The notes: generated by a model from the sequence alone, not told the origin. A stretch of DNA of 64,000 nucleotides from UBA2334 sp964396895 (GCA_964396895.1 CAYNGJ010000010.1:1-64000); one strand, 5' to 3'; numbered from the stretch's first letter, positions 14,364 through 23,200 are shown. Program-made: numbers and translations.

Positions 14364-15028
14364 CTACACTCGCCCTCCAATTAAACCAGCACCATCAAAT
14401 TTCGGACAAGCATACAGGCAAGTATCTCTTTGCCTGTGACTCACACGTAATGTCCAGAGCAAAATCTGCTATGTAAACTGGCCGTTGCTCCATAAGTTGG
14501 GCATGTGTCCCACCGGGAGGTGGCTTTCAGCTTTGCTGGGCGCCAATTTACTGGATAAATGTTCAGTTTTAAAAGCTCTGTGAAACCCCACACCCCTGCG
14601 TTGCAGTCCGCTTGGATTTTGTACCAATTGTGTGAGCGTATTCGGACCATTCACTATCGCCTCAGCACCGAGCAGTTGTACGACTGAAGGTCCGTCTCGT
14701 GGAGACTTGCGGAATGACCGCAACGGGTCGAGAGTGTGAGTTCGACCCGTCGTGCAGCGGACATTCGGTCGGGAGTTGGCTGAGCAACCGGCGGCCTGCC
14801 ACGCTGTATGACTGCAGCCCTTTCGATACCTGTCACTGATGCCGCCGTGCTGCTGGGTGAGCCGATGACGGCATCGTGCCAGGCTCCGTGAACCCAGCTC
14901 CTGGGCGCGACCGGCGGCAATCGCTGCAAAGCGGCAACTGGACTGCAAAAGTCGCTTCAGGTTGGGTCCAGAACCACGCACCGAACAACGGAAACTCCCC
15001 GAGGTGCGACACAGGGTGTTGCTTTGGC
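14364..15028. other. 665-bp spacer between cassette genes and integrase
   Basis: No convincing gene. A hairpin ACAGGCAA (14413-14420) with TTGCCTGT (14429-14436) lies about 50 bp upstream of the 106-aa gene. A second inverted repeat ACGGGTCG (14723-14730) with CGACCCGT (14743-14750) sits within a GC-rich, word-repetitive block (about 14650-14990) similar in texture to 1600-1900 and 11500-11700. A minus-strand frame ending at 14441 (AGVWGFTELLKLNIYPVNW) is short and lacks a start I would trust. Confidence 0.35.
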
Positions 15029-16435
15029 CTACAAGTTCATGCCTTCTGCGTCGTGCGCCGCCGTATCGATTTTCGCCTTACCAGAGACGATGACCTCCCT
15101 CGCGGTTTCGCCGCGCATCCAACAGTCCAGCATGTCCGCCCATACTTGCATGAGGACCCGCCGAGGCCCGGACAATCGAGCATGGTTGTAGGCGGCAGCG
15201 ACTTGGTCCTTTTTCTGGTGGGCCAGGCAGGCTTCGACCAACGCCTCCGGGAAGAGCGCGTCGTTGAGCCGTGACGAGAACGTTCGGCGCAGGTCGTGGA
15301 CGGAGACCGGCAAAAACAGCTCCTGATCCGGTGTTCGATCCTTGTTGATACGGTCCACCGAAGCGGTGATCGTCCGGTTCAGCGTGGCCTGGCTGATCGG
15401 CTCGGAAGAGTCATAGCGGCTGGGATGGACGAAGCTGCTCGACGGAAAGCAGGTTCGGAGCGTTGTCAGGATGTCCAGGGCCTGCTCTGCCAGATACACC
15501 GTGTGCGGTTTGCCTGCCTTCATCCTCTCGGCAGGGATCCGCCACTGTGCCCGTTCCCAGTCCACTTCCGACCACGTAGCCCCGATGAACTCGCCTTTGC
15601 GAACACCCGTAAGCAGCAAGAATCTGACACCCAGCCGCAGTGTCGGCGCGGTGCCAGTCATTTCCAGTCCGTCGATCAAGGTCTTGATTTCATGGCGGCT
15701 CAGGTTGCGCTCACGCGGGACAAACGTCGCGTAAGCCTTCCGAGCAAGTGCTTCAGCCGGATTGGCAACATCGACGCCCTTGCCAATGGCGAATCGGTAG
15801 ACCTGCAACACCAGTTCTCTGGCGTGCACGGCCGGGCCTGGGCCTCGTTCGGTCTTGACGCGATCAAGCAACTCACCCAGCGCGACCGGCTTGATTTCAT
15901 CGAGGTTCAGCTTCTCAAACGGACAAGCCAAGATGCGGTTGTAGATCGAGCGCCGCAATGACAGAGTGCTTTCGGCCAGCCGTTCGGCGCCGCTCTTGGC
16001 ATCGGACTTGAACTCGAAATACCTCGTCGCCCACCGCCCGAAGCTCATGGCGTCAGCTACTTCGCTGCGCTGCTCGACTTTGGCTCGGGCAGGCGACCGC
16101 CCGGAACTGACATCGACACGTGCCCGAGCCAGCAGCAGACGCGCCTCCTCCAGCGTCACGTCCATGCCGTAGGCGAGGTGAGATCGCTGGGCGTGACGCG
16201 CAACCGGCTCGTGGCGACCGATGGTCAGCGTCTCGCGGCGGCCGCTCAGCCGGTAGTCGTAGCGGAACGACCTGCTGCCGCTGGGCGAGACGACGACGTA
16301 GAGACCGTTGCCTCCGTCGCTGACCTTGTATGCCCGCTCGCTAGACTGTAGTTCTCGCAGCTTGGCTTCCGTCAATCCGAGACGCGCTCTCGCATTCGGC
16401 AACCCAATCCGCACCCGTTCCATCGAGGTTTCCAT
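15029..16435 (-). CDS. P4-type tyrosine integrase of a genomic island
   Basis: The 468-aa protein has the DUF4102-type N-terminal arm-binding domain (LTEAKLRELQ to RRETLTIGRHEP), a central SAM-like core-binding domain, and a tyrosine recombinase catalytic domain with Arg in LLLTGVRKGEFIG, the HxxR box HDLRRTFSSRL, His in CLAHQKKDQV and the nucleophile Tyr in AAAYNHA. It integrates and excises the island. ATG 16435 is preferred because GGAG lies 6 bases upstream; ATG 16480 is in frame but lies within a palindrome and has no ribosome binding site. The gene follows guaA on the same strand, 226 bp past its stop, the usual place for islands that use the guaA 3' end. Confidence 0.93.
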   Translation of the reverse strand: METSMERVRIGLPNARARLGLTEAKLRELQSSERAYKVSDGGNGLYVVVSPSGSRSFRYDYRLSGRRETLTIGRHEPVARHAQRSHLAYGMDVTLEEARLLLARARVDVSSGRSPARAKVEQRSEVADAMSFGRWATRYFEFKSDAKSGAERLAESTLSLRRSIYNRILACPFEKLNLDEIKPVALGELLDRVKTERGPGPAVHARELVLQVYRFAIGKGVDVANPAEALARKAYATFVPRERNLSRHEIKTLIDGLEMTGTAPTLRLGVRFLLLTGVRKGEFIGATWSEVDWERAQWRIPAERMKAGKPHTVYLAEQALDILTTLRTCFPSSSFVHPSRYDSSEPISQATLNRTITASVDRINKDRTPDQELFLPVSVHDLRRTFSSRLNDALFPEALVEACLAHQKKDQVAAAYNHARLSGPRRVLMQVWADMLDCWMRGETAREVIVSGKAKIDTAAHDAEGMNL

Positions 16436-16470
16436 GACATCTCCGATCCGTTCCTTGTCGCAGGACCGAG

Positions 16471-16547
16471 ATACCGTCATGGGATCTGACGGTATCGCTG
16501 CAGGCCTGCCAGCTTAGGTGCCCGGATACCGTCAGGTCAACCGTCAG
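16471..16547. promoter_or_regulatory. Repeated ATACCGTCA boxes upstream of the integrase
   Basis: ATACCGTCA (16471-16479) and TGACGGTAT (16487-16495) form a perfect 9-bp palindrome with a 7-bp spacer, and ATACCGTCAG recurs at 16526-16535 followed by CCGTCAG at 16541-16547. They lie directly before the integrase start. Such boxes could be integrase arm-type sites, sites for an excisionase, or an operator for integrase expression; which one cannot be told from sequence. Confidence 0.55.
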
Positions 16548-16661
16548 AACGCCTGGGACGTCCTTGGATTCGATGGGACGCTGTGAGACGCTAAGTCCTT
16601 GTCCCTACAGCAAAATCGGGTTTTCCTGGGATGTTCCGAAACACCTTGGGACGATCTTGAC

Positions 16662-18278
16662 TCATTCCCACTCAATCGTGGCGGGTGGTTTGCTGCTCAC
16701 GTCGTAAGTCACGCGGTTGATGCCGCGCACCTCGTTGATGATGCGCCCGCTCACCTTTTTCAGCAGGCTGTAGGGCAGCTCGGCCCAGTCGGCCGTCATG
16801 AAATCGGAGGTTTGCACCGCACGCAGGGCCACCACGTAGTCGTAGGTGCGGCCATCGCCCATCACACCCACGCTTTTCACGGGCAAAAACACCGTGAAGG
16901 CTTGGCTGGTCAGGTCGTACCAGCTTTTGCCACTGTGGGGGTCGATGGTGGAGCGCAGTTCTTCGATGAAGATGGCATCGGCCCGGCGCAGCAGGTCGGC
17001 GTATTCCTTTTTCACTTCGCCCAGGATGCGCACGCCCAGGCCAGGGCCAGGAAACGGGTGGCGGTAGACCATGTCGTGCGGCAGGCCCAGGGCCACGCCC
17101 AACTCGCGCACCTCGTCCTTGAACAGGTCGCGCAGTGGCTCCAGCAGCTTCAGGCCCAGCTGCTCGGGCAAACCGCCCACGTTGTGGTGGCTTTTGATGG
17201 TGACGGCCTTCTTGCTCTTGGCGCCACCGGACTCGATCACGTCGGGGTAGATGGTGCCCTGGGCCAGGAAGGTGGCGCCCTTGCGCGACTCATCCCCCGC
17301 CTTGAGCGACAGCGCCTGCGCCTTGAACACCTCCACAAATTCGCGGCCAATGATCTTGCGCTTGGCTTCGGGGTCGGCCACGCCGGCCAAATGGCCCAGG
17401 AACTGCTCGCTGGCGTCCACGCGGATGACCTTGGCGTGCAGCTTGCCCACGAACATGTCCATGACCATGTCGCCTTCGTTCAGGCGCAGCAGGCCGTGGT
17501 CCACAAACACGCAGGTCAGTTGATCGCCAATGGCGCGGTGAATGAGGGCCGCCGCCACGGATGAGTCCACCCCGCCCGACAGGCCCAGAATGACCTCTTC
17601 ATCGCCCACCTGCTCGCGGATGGCTTGCACGGCTTCTTCGATGTGGTCGCGCATGACCCAATCGGGGTTGGTGCGGCAGATGTCCAGCACAAAGCGCTCC
17701 AACATGGCTTTGCCCTGCACGGTGTGCGTGACCTCGGGGTGGAACTGCACCGCGTAAAAATGCCTGGCCTCGTCGGCCATGCCTGCGATGGGGCAGCTGG
17801 GCGTGCTGGCCATGAGCTTGAAGCCGGGCGGCAGCTCGGTGACCTTGTCGCCATGGCTCATCCACACCTTGAGCATGCCGTGGCCCTCGGGTGTGGTGAA
17901 GTCGTTGATGCCTTTGAGCAGTTCGGTGTGGCCACGGGCACGCACCTCGGCGTAGCCGAATTCGCGGTTGTGACCGGCTTCGACCTTGCCGCCGAGTTGC
18001 TGGGCCATGGTCTGCATGCCGTAGCAAATGCCCAAAACCGGTATGCCCAGTTCAAACACGGCATCGGGGGCCTTGTCGTCCACCTCGTACACGCTGGCGT
18101 GGCTGCCCGACAGGATCACACCTTTCAGCTGGCCGTCTGCGGCGTATTCACGCACCCAGTCACTGCTGACGTCACATGGGTGGACTTCGCAGTACACATG
18201 GGCTTCGCGCACGCGGCGGGCAATGAGTTGGGTGACCTGTGAGCCGAAATCGAGGATGAGGATTTTCTGGTGTTGCAT
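16662..18278 (-). CDS. guaA: GMP synthase (glutamine-hydrolysing)
   Basis: GuaA converts XMP, ATP and glutamine to GMP in the cytoplasm, the last step of guanine nucleotide synthesis. The 538-aa chain has the class I glutamine amidotransferase domain with triad Cys85 (GICYG), His180 and Glu182 (QFHPEV), the PP-loop SGGVDSS (234-240) of the ATP pyrophosphatase domain, and the C-terminal dimer domain ending TIEWE. ATG 18278 (MQHQKILILDFGSQ) gives the family length; an upstream in-frame ATG would add a non-homologous tail. It lies 122 bp downstream of guaB on the same strand. Its 3' end is the likely attachment site of the island to the left. Confidence 0.98.
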   Translation of the reverse strand: MQHQKILILDFGSQVTQLIARRVREAHVYCEVHPCDVSSDWVREYAADGQLKGVILSGSHASVYEVDDKAPDAVFELGIPVLGICYGMQTMAQQLGGKVEAGHNREFGYAEVRARGHTELLKGINDFTTPEGHGMLKVWMSHGDKVTELPPGFKLMASTPSCPIAGMADEARHFYAVQFHPEVTHTVQGKAMLERFVLDICRTNPDWVMRDHIEEAVQAIREQVGDEEVILGLSGGVDSSVAAALIHRAIGDQLTCVFVDHGLLRLNEGDMVMDMFVGKLHAKVIRVDASEQFLGHLAGVADPEAKRKIIGREFVEVFKAQALSLKAGDESRKGATFLAQGTIYPDVIESGGAKSKKAVTIKSHHNVGGLPEQLGLKLLEPLRDLFKDEVRELGVALGLPHDMVYRHPFPGPGLGVRILGEVKKEYADLLRRADAIFIEELRSTIDPHSGKSWYDLTSQAFTVFLPVKSVGVMGDGRTYDYVVALRAVQTSDFMTADWAELPYSLLKKVSGRIINEVRGINRVTYDVSSKPPATIEWE

Positions 18279-18298
18279 GGCTTGGCGCAGCGTTTTTT

Positions 18299-18343
18299 GT
18301 GGTGGCCTGAAAAGACAACAGGCCGCCACTTGTTGCAAGTGGC
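18299..18343 (-). promoter_or_regulatory. Two overlapping hairpins in the guaB-guaA spacer
   Basis: On the transcript, CAAGTGGC/GCCACTTG (18325-18332 with 18336-18343) forms a perfect 8-bp stem, while the bases 18319-18329 can instead pair with 18299-18309 in an 11-bp stem with one G-U. They share 18325-18329 and so exclude each other. This could be an attenuator or processing site that sets guaA relative to guaB. Neither is followed by a T-run, so it is not a simple terminator. Confidence 0.45.
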
Positions 18344-18400
18344 TGGCCTGAGGTCGCAGAGGTCAGTCGTGATGGACGGTCTGGTGAGAACGCGAGGTCT

Positions 18401-19873
18401 TCAGTCGGCGCGGTAGTTGGGCGCTTCCTTGGTGATTTGCACGTCGTGCACGTGACTTTCGCGGATGCCAGCGGTGGTAATCTGCACAAATTCGGCGCGC
18501 TCGTGCATTTCTTCCACCGTGGCGCAACCGCAATACCCCATGCTGGCTTTCAGGCCGCCGGCCATTTGGAACAGGATGGACACCACCGAGCCTTTGTAGG
18601 GCACGCGCCCCTCAATGCCCTCGGGCACCAGCTTGTCGGCGTTGGGATTGGTGGTTTCGTCGTTTTCCTGGAAGTAGCGGTCAGCAGACCCGGCCTTCAT
18701 GGCGCCAATGCTGCCCATGCCACGGTAACTTTTGTAGCTGCGGCCCTGGAACAGAATCACTTCGCCAGGCGCTTCTTCGGTGCCCGCGAACATGCCGCCC
18801 ATCATCACGGTGCCAGCCCCCGCCGCAATGGCTTTGGAAATGTCCCCGCTGTAGCGAATGCCGCCGTCGGCAATCAAGGGAACGCCCGTGCCCTTCAAGG
18901 CCGTGGCCACGTTGTCAATGGCGGTGATTTGGGGCACGCCCACGCCAGCCACGATGCGCGTGGTGCAAATGGAGCCGGGGCCAATGCCCACTTTGACCGC
19001 ATCGGCACCCGCCTCGGCCAGCGCCAAGGCAGCCGACCCGGTGGCAATGTTGCCGCCAATGACTTCCACATGGGGGTAGGTCTGCTTGACCCAACGCACA
19101 CGGTCAATCACGCCTTTGCTGTGGCCGTGTGCTGTGTCCACCACGAGGGCATCGACACCGGCCTTGACCAAAGCGGCCACGCGCTCTTCGGTGCCCTCGC
19201 CCACGCCCACAGCGGCACCCACGCGCAATTTGCCTTGCGCGTCGCGTGCGGCATTGGGGAAGTTGAGTTGCTTGTTGATGTCTTTGACCGTGATCAGACC
19301 CTTCATCTCGAAAGCATCGTTCACCACCAGCAGGCGTTCCAGCTTGGACTTGTTGAGCAAGGCCTTGGCCTCCTGGGGTGTGGTGCCCTCGGGCACCGTG
19401 ACCAGACGCTCACGCGGCGTCATGATTTCGCTCACAGGCAGGTCATAGCGTGTCTCAAAACGCAAATCACGGCCCGTCACGATGCCGACCACCTTGCCGA
19501 ACTCGCACACGGGAAAGCCTGACACACCCAACTCGTCAGACAACTTCATGACCTGACGGATGGTGGTCTGGGGGCTGATGAACACGGGATCGCGCAGCAC
19601 GCCGGATTCGTAGCGCTTGACCTTGGCCACGTGGGCCGCCTGCTCGGCGATGGTCAAATTCTTGTGGACGATGCCGATGCCACCCTCCTGCGCAATGGCG
19701 ATCGCCAGGCGGGCTTCGGTGACCGTGTCCATGGCGGCAGACACCAGGGGCAGGTTGAGCCGGATGTTGCGGGTGAACTGGGTGGCGAGTGAGGTGTCCT
19801 TGGGCAGGACCTGGGAGAACGCTGGCACCAACAACACGTCGTCGAAGGTGAGCGCAGTGCCGAGTAGGCGCAT
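18401..19873 (-). CDS. guaB: IMP dehydrogenase
   Basis: GuaB oxidises IMP to XMP with NAD+, the committed step to GMP. The 490-aa protein matches the family length, has the catalytic loop GPGSICTTRIV with Cys303, the flap-region motif YRGMGS, and a central CBS domain pair (about residues 95-205) that senses nucleotides. ATG 19873 (MRLLGTALTFDDVLLVP) is the standard start. It is the first gene of a guaBA unit, with guaA downstream, and is divergent from a DUF4124 gene. Confidence 0.98.
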   Translation of the reverse strand: MRLLGTALTFDDVLLVPAFSQVLPKDTSLATQFTRNIRLNLPLVSAAMDTVTEARLAIAIAQEGGIGIVHKNLTIAEQAAHVAKVKRYESGVLRDPVFISPQTTIRQVMKLSDELGVSGFPVCEFGKVVGIVTGRDLRFETRYDLPVSEIMTPRERLVTVPEGTTPQEAKALLNKSKLERLLVVNDAFEMKGLITVKDINKQLNFPNAARDAQGKLRVGAAVGVGEGTEERVAALVKAGVDALVVDTAHGHSKGVIDRVRWVKQTYPHVEVIGGNIATGSAALALAEAGADAVKVGIGPGSICTTRIVAGVGVPQITAIDNVATALKGTGVPLIADGGIRYSGDISKAIAAGAGTVMMGGMFAGTEEAPGEVILFQGRSYKSYRGMGSIGAMKAGSADRYFQENDETTNPNADKLVPEGIEGRVPYKGSVVSILFQMAGGLKASMGYCGCATVEEMHERAEFVQITTAGIRESHVHDVQITKEAPNYRAD

Positions 19874-19964
19874 GGCTGAAAGCTCCAAAAGGCGTATTGT
19901 AGCCAGCGGGTCGGACCTGACGGCCGGTGTGGCGATGCGCCCATGTCGGCGATACACTTTGCGG

Positions 19965-20483
19965 ATGACACACCATTTCTGGCCTTCCTTGGCCCGCTCG
20001 TGCCTGTTGGCTGCGTTGGCGCTGGCGGCGTGCCCCACCTTTGCCCAGTGGCAATGGCTGGATGCCAATGGCAAGAAAGTGTTCAGCGACATGGCACCAC
20101 CGCTGGACGTGCCCGACAAACACATCCTTCAGTCACCGGGTGTTCGGGTGACACCCCCCAAGTCCGACACTGAAGCTGCCCCGCCCTCGGCACCGGTGGC
20201 CAACCCAACTGGCGCGGCCGCATCCAAAGAGGCGGCGGAGCTGGAAGCCAAGAAGAAAAAGGCCGAAGACGCCGAGCGGGCCCAACAACGGGCCGATGCC
20301 GACCGGGCAGCACGTGCCAAGACCGACAATTGCCAGCGCGCCCAGCGGGCGCTGATCACCCTCAACTCCGGCACGCCCATGCGGACCATGACCGCCCAGG
20401 GCGAGCGCGTGTTCATGGATGAAACGACCCGTTCGGCCGAAAAAACCCGGCTGCAAGCCGCCATTCGCCAGAACTGCAACTGA
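19965..20483 (+). CDS. DUF4124-type exported protein
   Basis: The 172-aa protein has a signal peptide (LLAALALAACPTFA) and then the DUF4124 signature WQWLDANGKKVFSD, after which a Pro/Ala linker leads to a highly charged coiled-coil segment (KEAAELEAKKKKAEDAERAQ) and a C-terminal part ending NCN. A Cys lies in the signal region but the cleavage is more likely AFA/Q-like than lipobox. It lies divergent from guaB, with 91 bp between starts, a neighbourhood common in this group. Function is unknown; an envelope role is likely. Confidence 0.88.
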   Translation: MTHHFWPSLARSCLLAALALAACPTFAQWQWLDANGKKVFSDMAPPLDVPDKHILQSPGVRVTPPKSDTEAAPPSAPVANPTGAAASKEAAELEAKKKKAEDAERAQQRADADRAARAKTDNCQRAQRALITLNSGTPMRTMTAQGERVFMDETTRSAEKTRLQAAIRQNCN

Positions 20484-20531
20484 GTGCCAGCGCGGCACCT
20501 CAGGCGCTGAAGGGGCAGCCAAACGCCCCGG

Positions 20532-20864
20532 TCAATAGCCTTGCTTGGCCCCGGCGCGGCGGCGTGCAAACAATCCCGCTGTTTTTTTGCCACCCTGCTG
20601 GTTGAAGCGTTCCCGTCGGGCCCGCTTGGGGTCCACCCGCAGGGGCCGGTAGACCTCCACCCGGTCTTGGTCTTTCAGCACGGTGCGCAAGGTGGCCGGG
20701 TGGTTCCAGACGCCAAAGCTGATGTCGGGCGTGGAGTCCAGCGCAAACCGCTCGCGCCAACCGGCGCGCAGCAATGCGTCCACCAAGGTGCTGCCATCGG
20801 GCAAGCTCACCTGAGCCTGCACGACTTCCCTTGCTGCGGGGGCGTACACCAAGAACACTTGCAT
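20532..20864 (-). CDS. rnfH: RnfH/RatB-family protein
   Basis: This 110-aa protein belongs to the RnfH (UPF0125) family, a ubiquitin-like fold: VFLVYAPAAREVVQAQVSLPDGSTLVDAL and the later conserved DQDRVEVYRPLRVDPKRARRER. Its ATG overlaps the ratA stop (TGATG), so it is translationally coupled. The family sits beside ratA in many proteobacteria, where the pair has been called a toxin-antitoxin module, though ratA also resembles ubiquinone-binding START proteins, so that role is disputed. The basic C-terminal tail is unique to this family. Confidence 0.9.
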   Translation of the reverse strand: MQVFLVYAPAAREVVQAQVSLPDGSTLVDALLRAGWRERFALDSTPDISFGVWNHPATLRTVLKDQDRVEVYRPLRVDPKRARRERFNQQGGKKTAGLFARRRAGAKQGY

Positions 20865-21316
20865 CAGGGGCCCCCAACGCCGTGCACCTCGTCGGCGCGC
20901 TTGACGAAGGCATCCACCAGGCTGGCGGCGATTTTGTCGAACACCGGTCCCACCAGGGTGGCCAGCGCCTTGCTGGAAAAACCGTAGTTCAACCGAAACT
21001 CCACCTTGCAGGCGCGTTGGGTGCCGTCGCCCAGGGGGGTGAACTCCCATGTGCCGTCGAGCTGGGAAAACGGGCCATCCACCAACTGCATGGTCACTTT
21101 GCGGTCGGTTTCGTGGGTGTTGCGGGTGGTGAAACTCTGCTTGAGCCCGCTCAAGGCCATGCCCACGCGGGCGGTCATTTCGGTGTCGGTTTGGCTGAGC
21201 ACTGTGGCCTGATCGCACCAGGGCAGAAACTGGGGGTAATTGGCCACGTCGGTGACCAGCGCAAACATTTCGTGGGCGCTGTGCCAGAGCAGGACAGATT
21301 TGTGAATGCTTTTCAT
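20864..21316 (-). CDS. ratA: RatA-type START-domain protein (Coq10 family)
   Basis: The 150-aa protein is a small SRPBCC/START-like domain. It shows the family pattern MKSIHKSVLLWHSAHEMFALVTDVANYPQFLPWC and later FSQLDGTWEFTPL, VEFRLNYGFSS, LVGPVFDKIAASLVDAFVKRA. Homologues bind hydrophobic ligands such as ubiquinone (Coq10) or associate with ribosomes (RatA). ATG 21316 gives family length; upstream in-frame sequence is antisense to smpB. It heads a two-gene unit with rnfH and is divergent from smpB, a conserved arrangement. Confidence 0.92.
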   Translation of the reverse strand: MKSIHKSVLLWHSAHEMFALVTDVANYPQFLPWCDQATVLSQTDTEMTARVGMALSGLKQSFTTRNTHETDRKVTMQLVDGPFSQLDGTWEFTPLGDGTQRACKVEFRLNYGFSSKALATLVGPVFDKIAASLVDAFVKRADEVHGVGGP

Positions 21317-21367
21317 ACAATCCAAGAGCGCCGCGATTGTAGTCGTGGGGCACATTGGCCATTTTGA

Positions 21368-21910
21368 ATGACAACCAGCATACCCACCACCCCCGCAGGC
21401 AACCATGCCTCTCGTTTTGACCGCAAAGCCGCCGCCAAGGCTGCCAGTAACACGCCCCCAGTGCGCATTGCCGACAACAAAAAAGCGCTTTTTAATTACC
21501 ACATCGAAGACCGCTACGAAGCCGGCATGGTGTTGCAGGGGTGGGAGGTCAAGGCCATTCGGCAAGGCAAGGTGCAGCTGACCGATGGCTATGTGGTCAT
21601 CCGTGAAGGTGAGCTGTTTCTCATCGGCTGCCAGATCAATCCGTTGCGCACGGCCTCCACGCACGTCACGGCCGAGGCCGCGCGCACCAAAAAGCTGCTG
21701 CTCAACCGCGATGAAATCCGGCGGCTGATTGGCAAGGTTGAACAAAAGGGATTCACCCTGGTCCCGTTGAACCTGCACTGGAAAAACGGGTGCGTGAAAT
21801 GCGAAATCGCGCTGGCCAAGGGCAAGGCCGAGCACGACAAACGTGACACTGTGAAAGAGCGCGAGGGCAAGCGCGAGGTGGAACGCACCCTGAAAATTCA
21901 CCGCCGCTGA
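21368..21910 (+). CDS. smpB: SsrA-binding protein SmpB
   Basis: SmpB binds tmRNA and brings it to stalled ribosomes for trans-translation. The core has the family motifs NKKALFNYHIEDRYEAGMVLQGWEVKAIR, GYVVIREGELFLIGCQINPL and RTKKLLLNRDEI, with the basic C-terminal tail that inserts in the mRNA channel. At 180 aa it carries about 30 residues ahead of the core, longer than the usual start; an internal start is not evident because no Met precedes the core. It is divergent from ratA. Confidence 0.97.
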   Translation: MTTSIPTTPAGNHASRFDRKAAAKAASNTPPVRIADNKKALFNYHIEDRYEAGMVLQGWEVKAIRQGKVQLTDGYVVIREGELFLIGCQINPLRTASTHVTAEAARTKKLLLNRDEIRRLIGKVEQKGFTLVPLNLHWKNGCVKCEIALAKGKAEHDKRDTVKEREGKREVERTLKIHRR

Positions 21911-21967
21911 ACGGCGGCAAGCGCCGAGCGTCGGCGCCTTTGTTGCTGCGTCAGGGCAGCCCTTGCC

Positions 21968-23149
21968 TCAGCTCAGGTCGGCCAGGGGGTGGGCGTGTGT
22001 CGGCCAGGGGCTCTGGAAAAACGGCGCCACCATGTCGGGGGTCACGTCCTCGACGCAGGCTGGGTGCCAGCGGGGGGCGTGGTCCTTGTCCACCGCCAGG
22101 GCGCGGATGCCCTCCACCGTTTCGCTGCTGGCGCCACTGCGCCCCAGGTGAACGGCGTGAAAGCAATGGCGCACCATGTCGCGCTCCATGCGCAAATCGT
22201 CGGCCAGGCCCATTTTTCGGGCACGCCTCACCTGCTCCAGCACCACGTGCAGCATCAGTGGTGAGCGCTGGCGCAGCACAGCCGCCGTTTCTGCCGCGAA
22301 CGCGGTGGTGCTGCGCTCCAGCGCAGCGAGGATGGCTGGCACAGTGTCCAGCGAAAAATACTCATCAATTTGTGCCTTAGCGCTTTTGTGCATTGGCGAT
22401 GGTGCTATCAACTTGGTATAAACCAAGTGTTCCACCGCATTGGCGGATTGGAATGGGGTGGACTCCAACTCGGCCCACAACACGTTCAAACGCCCGGAGT
22501 CTATGCAGCCGTCTGCCAAGCCCCACGCAACGGCATCGCCGGCTTCCAGTGTCTGCCCCGTCATGGCCAGCCACTCGCCCACCCGACCCGGGCAGCGGCT
22601 GAGGAAAAAGCCGCCGCCCACATCGGGGAACAGGCCAATGCCGGTTTCGGGCATGGCCATGCGGGTGCGTTGGGTGACCACGCGCAGGCTACCGCCTTGG
22701 CTGATGCCCATGCCACCGCCCATGACCACACCGTCCATGAAAGCGATGTAAGGCTTGGGGTAGGTGTGGATGAGGTGGTTGAGCCGGTACTCTTCGGTGA
22801 AGAAGTCTTCCAGCCGAGGGTCACCCACCAGTGCCGCCTGGTGGAAAAATCGAATGTCACCCCCGGCGCAAAAATGCCCAAAGGGTGCCTCTTTGCCGAC
22901 CCCCCGGATGGCGACTGCCAACACCTCGGGGTCATCCCGCCAGCGCAGCAGCGTGCCAGTGAGGTCACGCACCATGTCCAGGGTCAACGCGTTGAGTGCA
23001 CGGGGCCGGTTCAGGCTGATGAACCCCACACTCCCCCGCTGCTGGGCCAGCACCCATGGGGCAACGGACTCAGGTTGGTCGGGTGACTCAGCCGAGTGGA
23101 CGACGGGTGTGACCGGGGGGATGGGTGAGGGAGTGGGCTGGGGCAACAT
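21968..23149 (-). CDS. Enoyl-CoA hydratase/isomerase family, 3-hydroxyisobutyryl-CoA hydrolase-like
   Basis: The crotonase-fold protein (393 aa) has the longer form typical of 3-hydroxyisobutyryl-CoA hydrolase, with the oxyanion-hole segment FCAGGDIRFF, the glycine loop MGGGMGISQGG, and PETGIGLFPDVGGGFFLSR with the catalytic Glu and Asp. This enzyme releases 3-hydroxyisobutyrate in valine breakdown. The first 35 residues are Pro/Ser-rich and unlike the family, so the true start may be lower. The gene contains one copy of the ATAGC-N18-AAGCG repeat (22381-22408) read in frame. It is convergent with smpB. Confidence 0.85.
   Translation of the reverse strand: MLPQPTPSPIPPVTPVVHSAESPDQPESVAPWVLAQQRGSVGFISLNRPRALNALTLDMVRDLTGTLLRWRDDPEVLAVAIRGVGKEAPFGHFCAGGDIRFFHQAALVGDPRLEDFFTEEYRLNHLIHTYPKPYIAFMDGVVMGGGMGISQGGSLRVVTQRTRMAMPETGIGLFPDVGGGFFLSRCPGRVGEWLAMTGQTLEAGDAVAWGLADGCIDSGRLNVLWAELESTPFQSANAVEHLVYTKLIAPSPMHKSAKAQIDEYFSLDTVPAILAALERSTTAFAAETAAVLRQRSPLMLHVVLEQVRRARKMGLADDLRMERDMVRHCFHAVHLGRSGASSETVEGIRALAVDKDHAPRWHPACVEDVTPDMVAPFFQSPWPTHAHPLADLS
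22381..22408 (-). repeat. ATAGC-N18-AAGCG repeat, copy 1 (in acyl-CoA hydrolase gene)
   Basis: Minus strand: ATAGC, 18 variable bases, AAGCG, then CTAAGGCACAAAT. The copy lies inside a coding region and keeps the frame. Confidence 0.8.
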
Positions 23150-23200
23150 GGTGGAAAAGCGTTGAACCTTGTTGTGGGCAGTGAGAAAGGCAGCGGACCA

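Noticed and set aside
14364..14502. Second attC site upstream of the 106-aa gene, suggested by a GCCCAAC box at 14496-14502
   Set aside because: No GTTRRRY partner at a suitable distance and no offset inner arms; the hairpin at 14413-14436 is too regular for attC.
16600..16690. Second copy of the guaA 3' end as the other attachment site
   Set aside because: I could not find the text around the guaA stop repeated anywhere in 1-16600, so the other end must lie outside the window or be too degenerate to see by eye.
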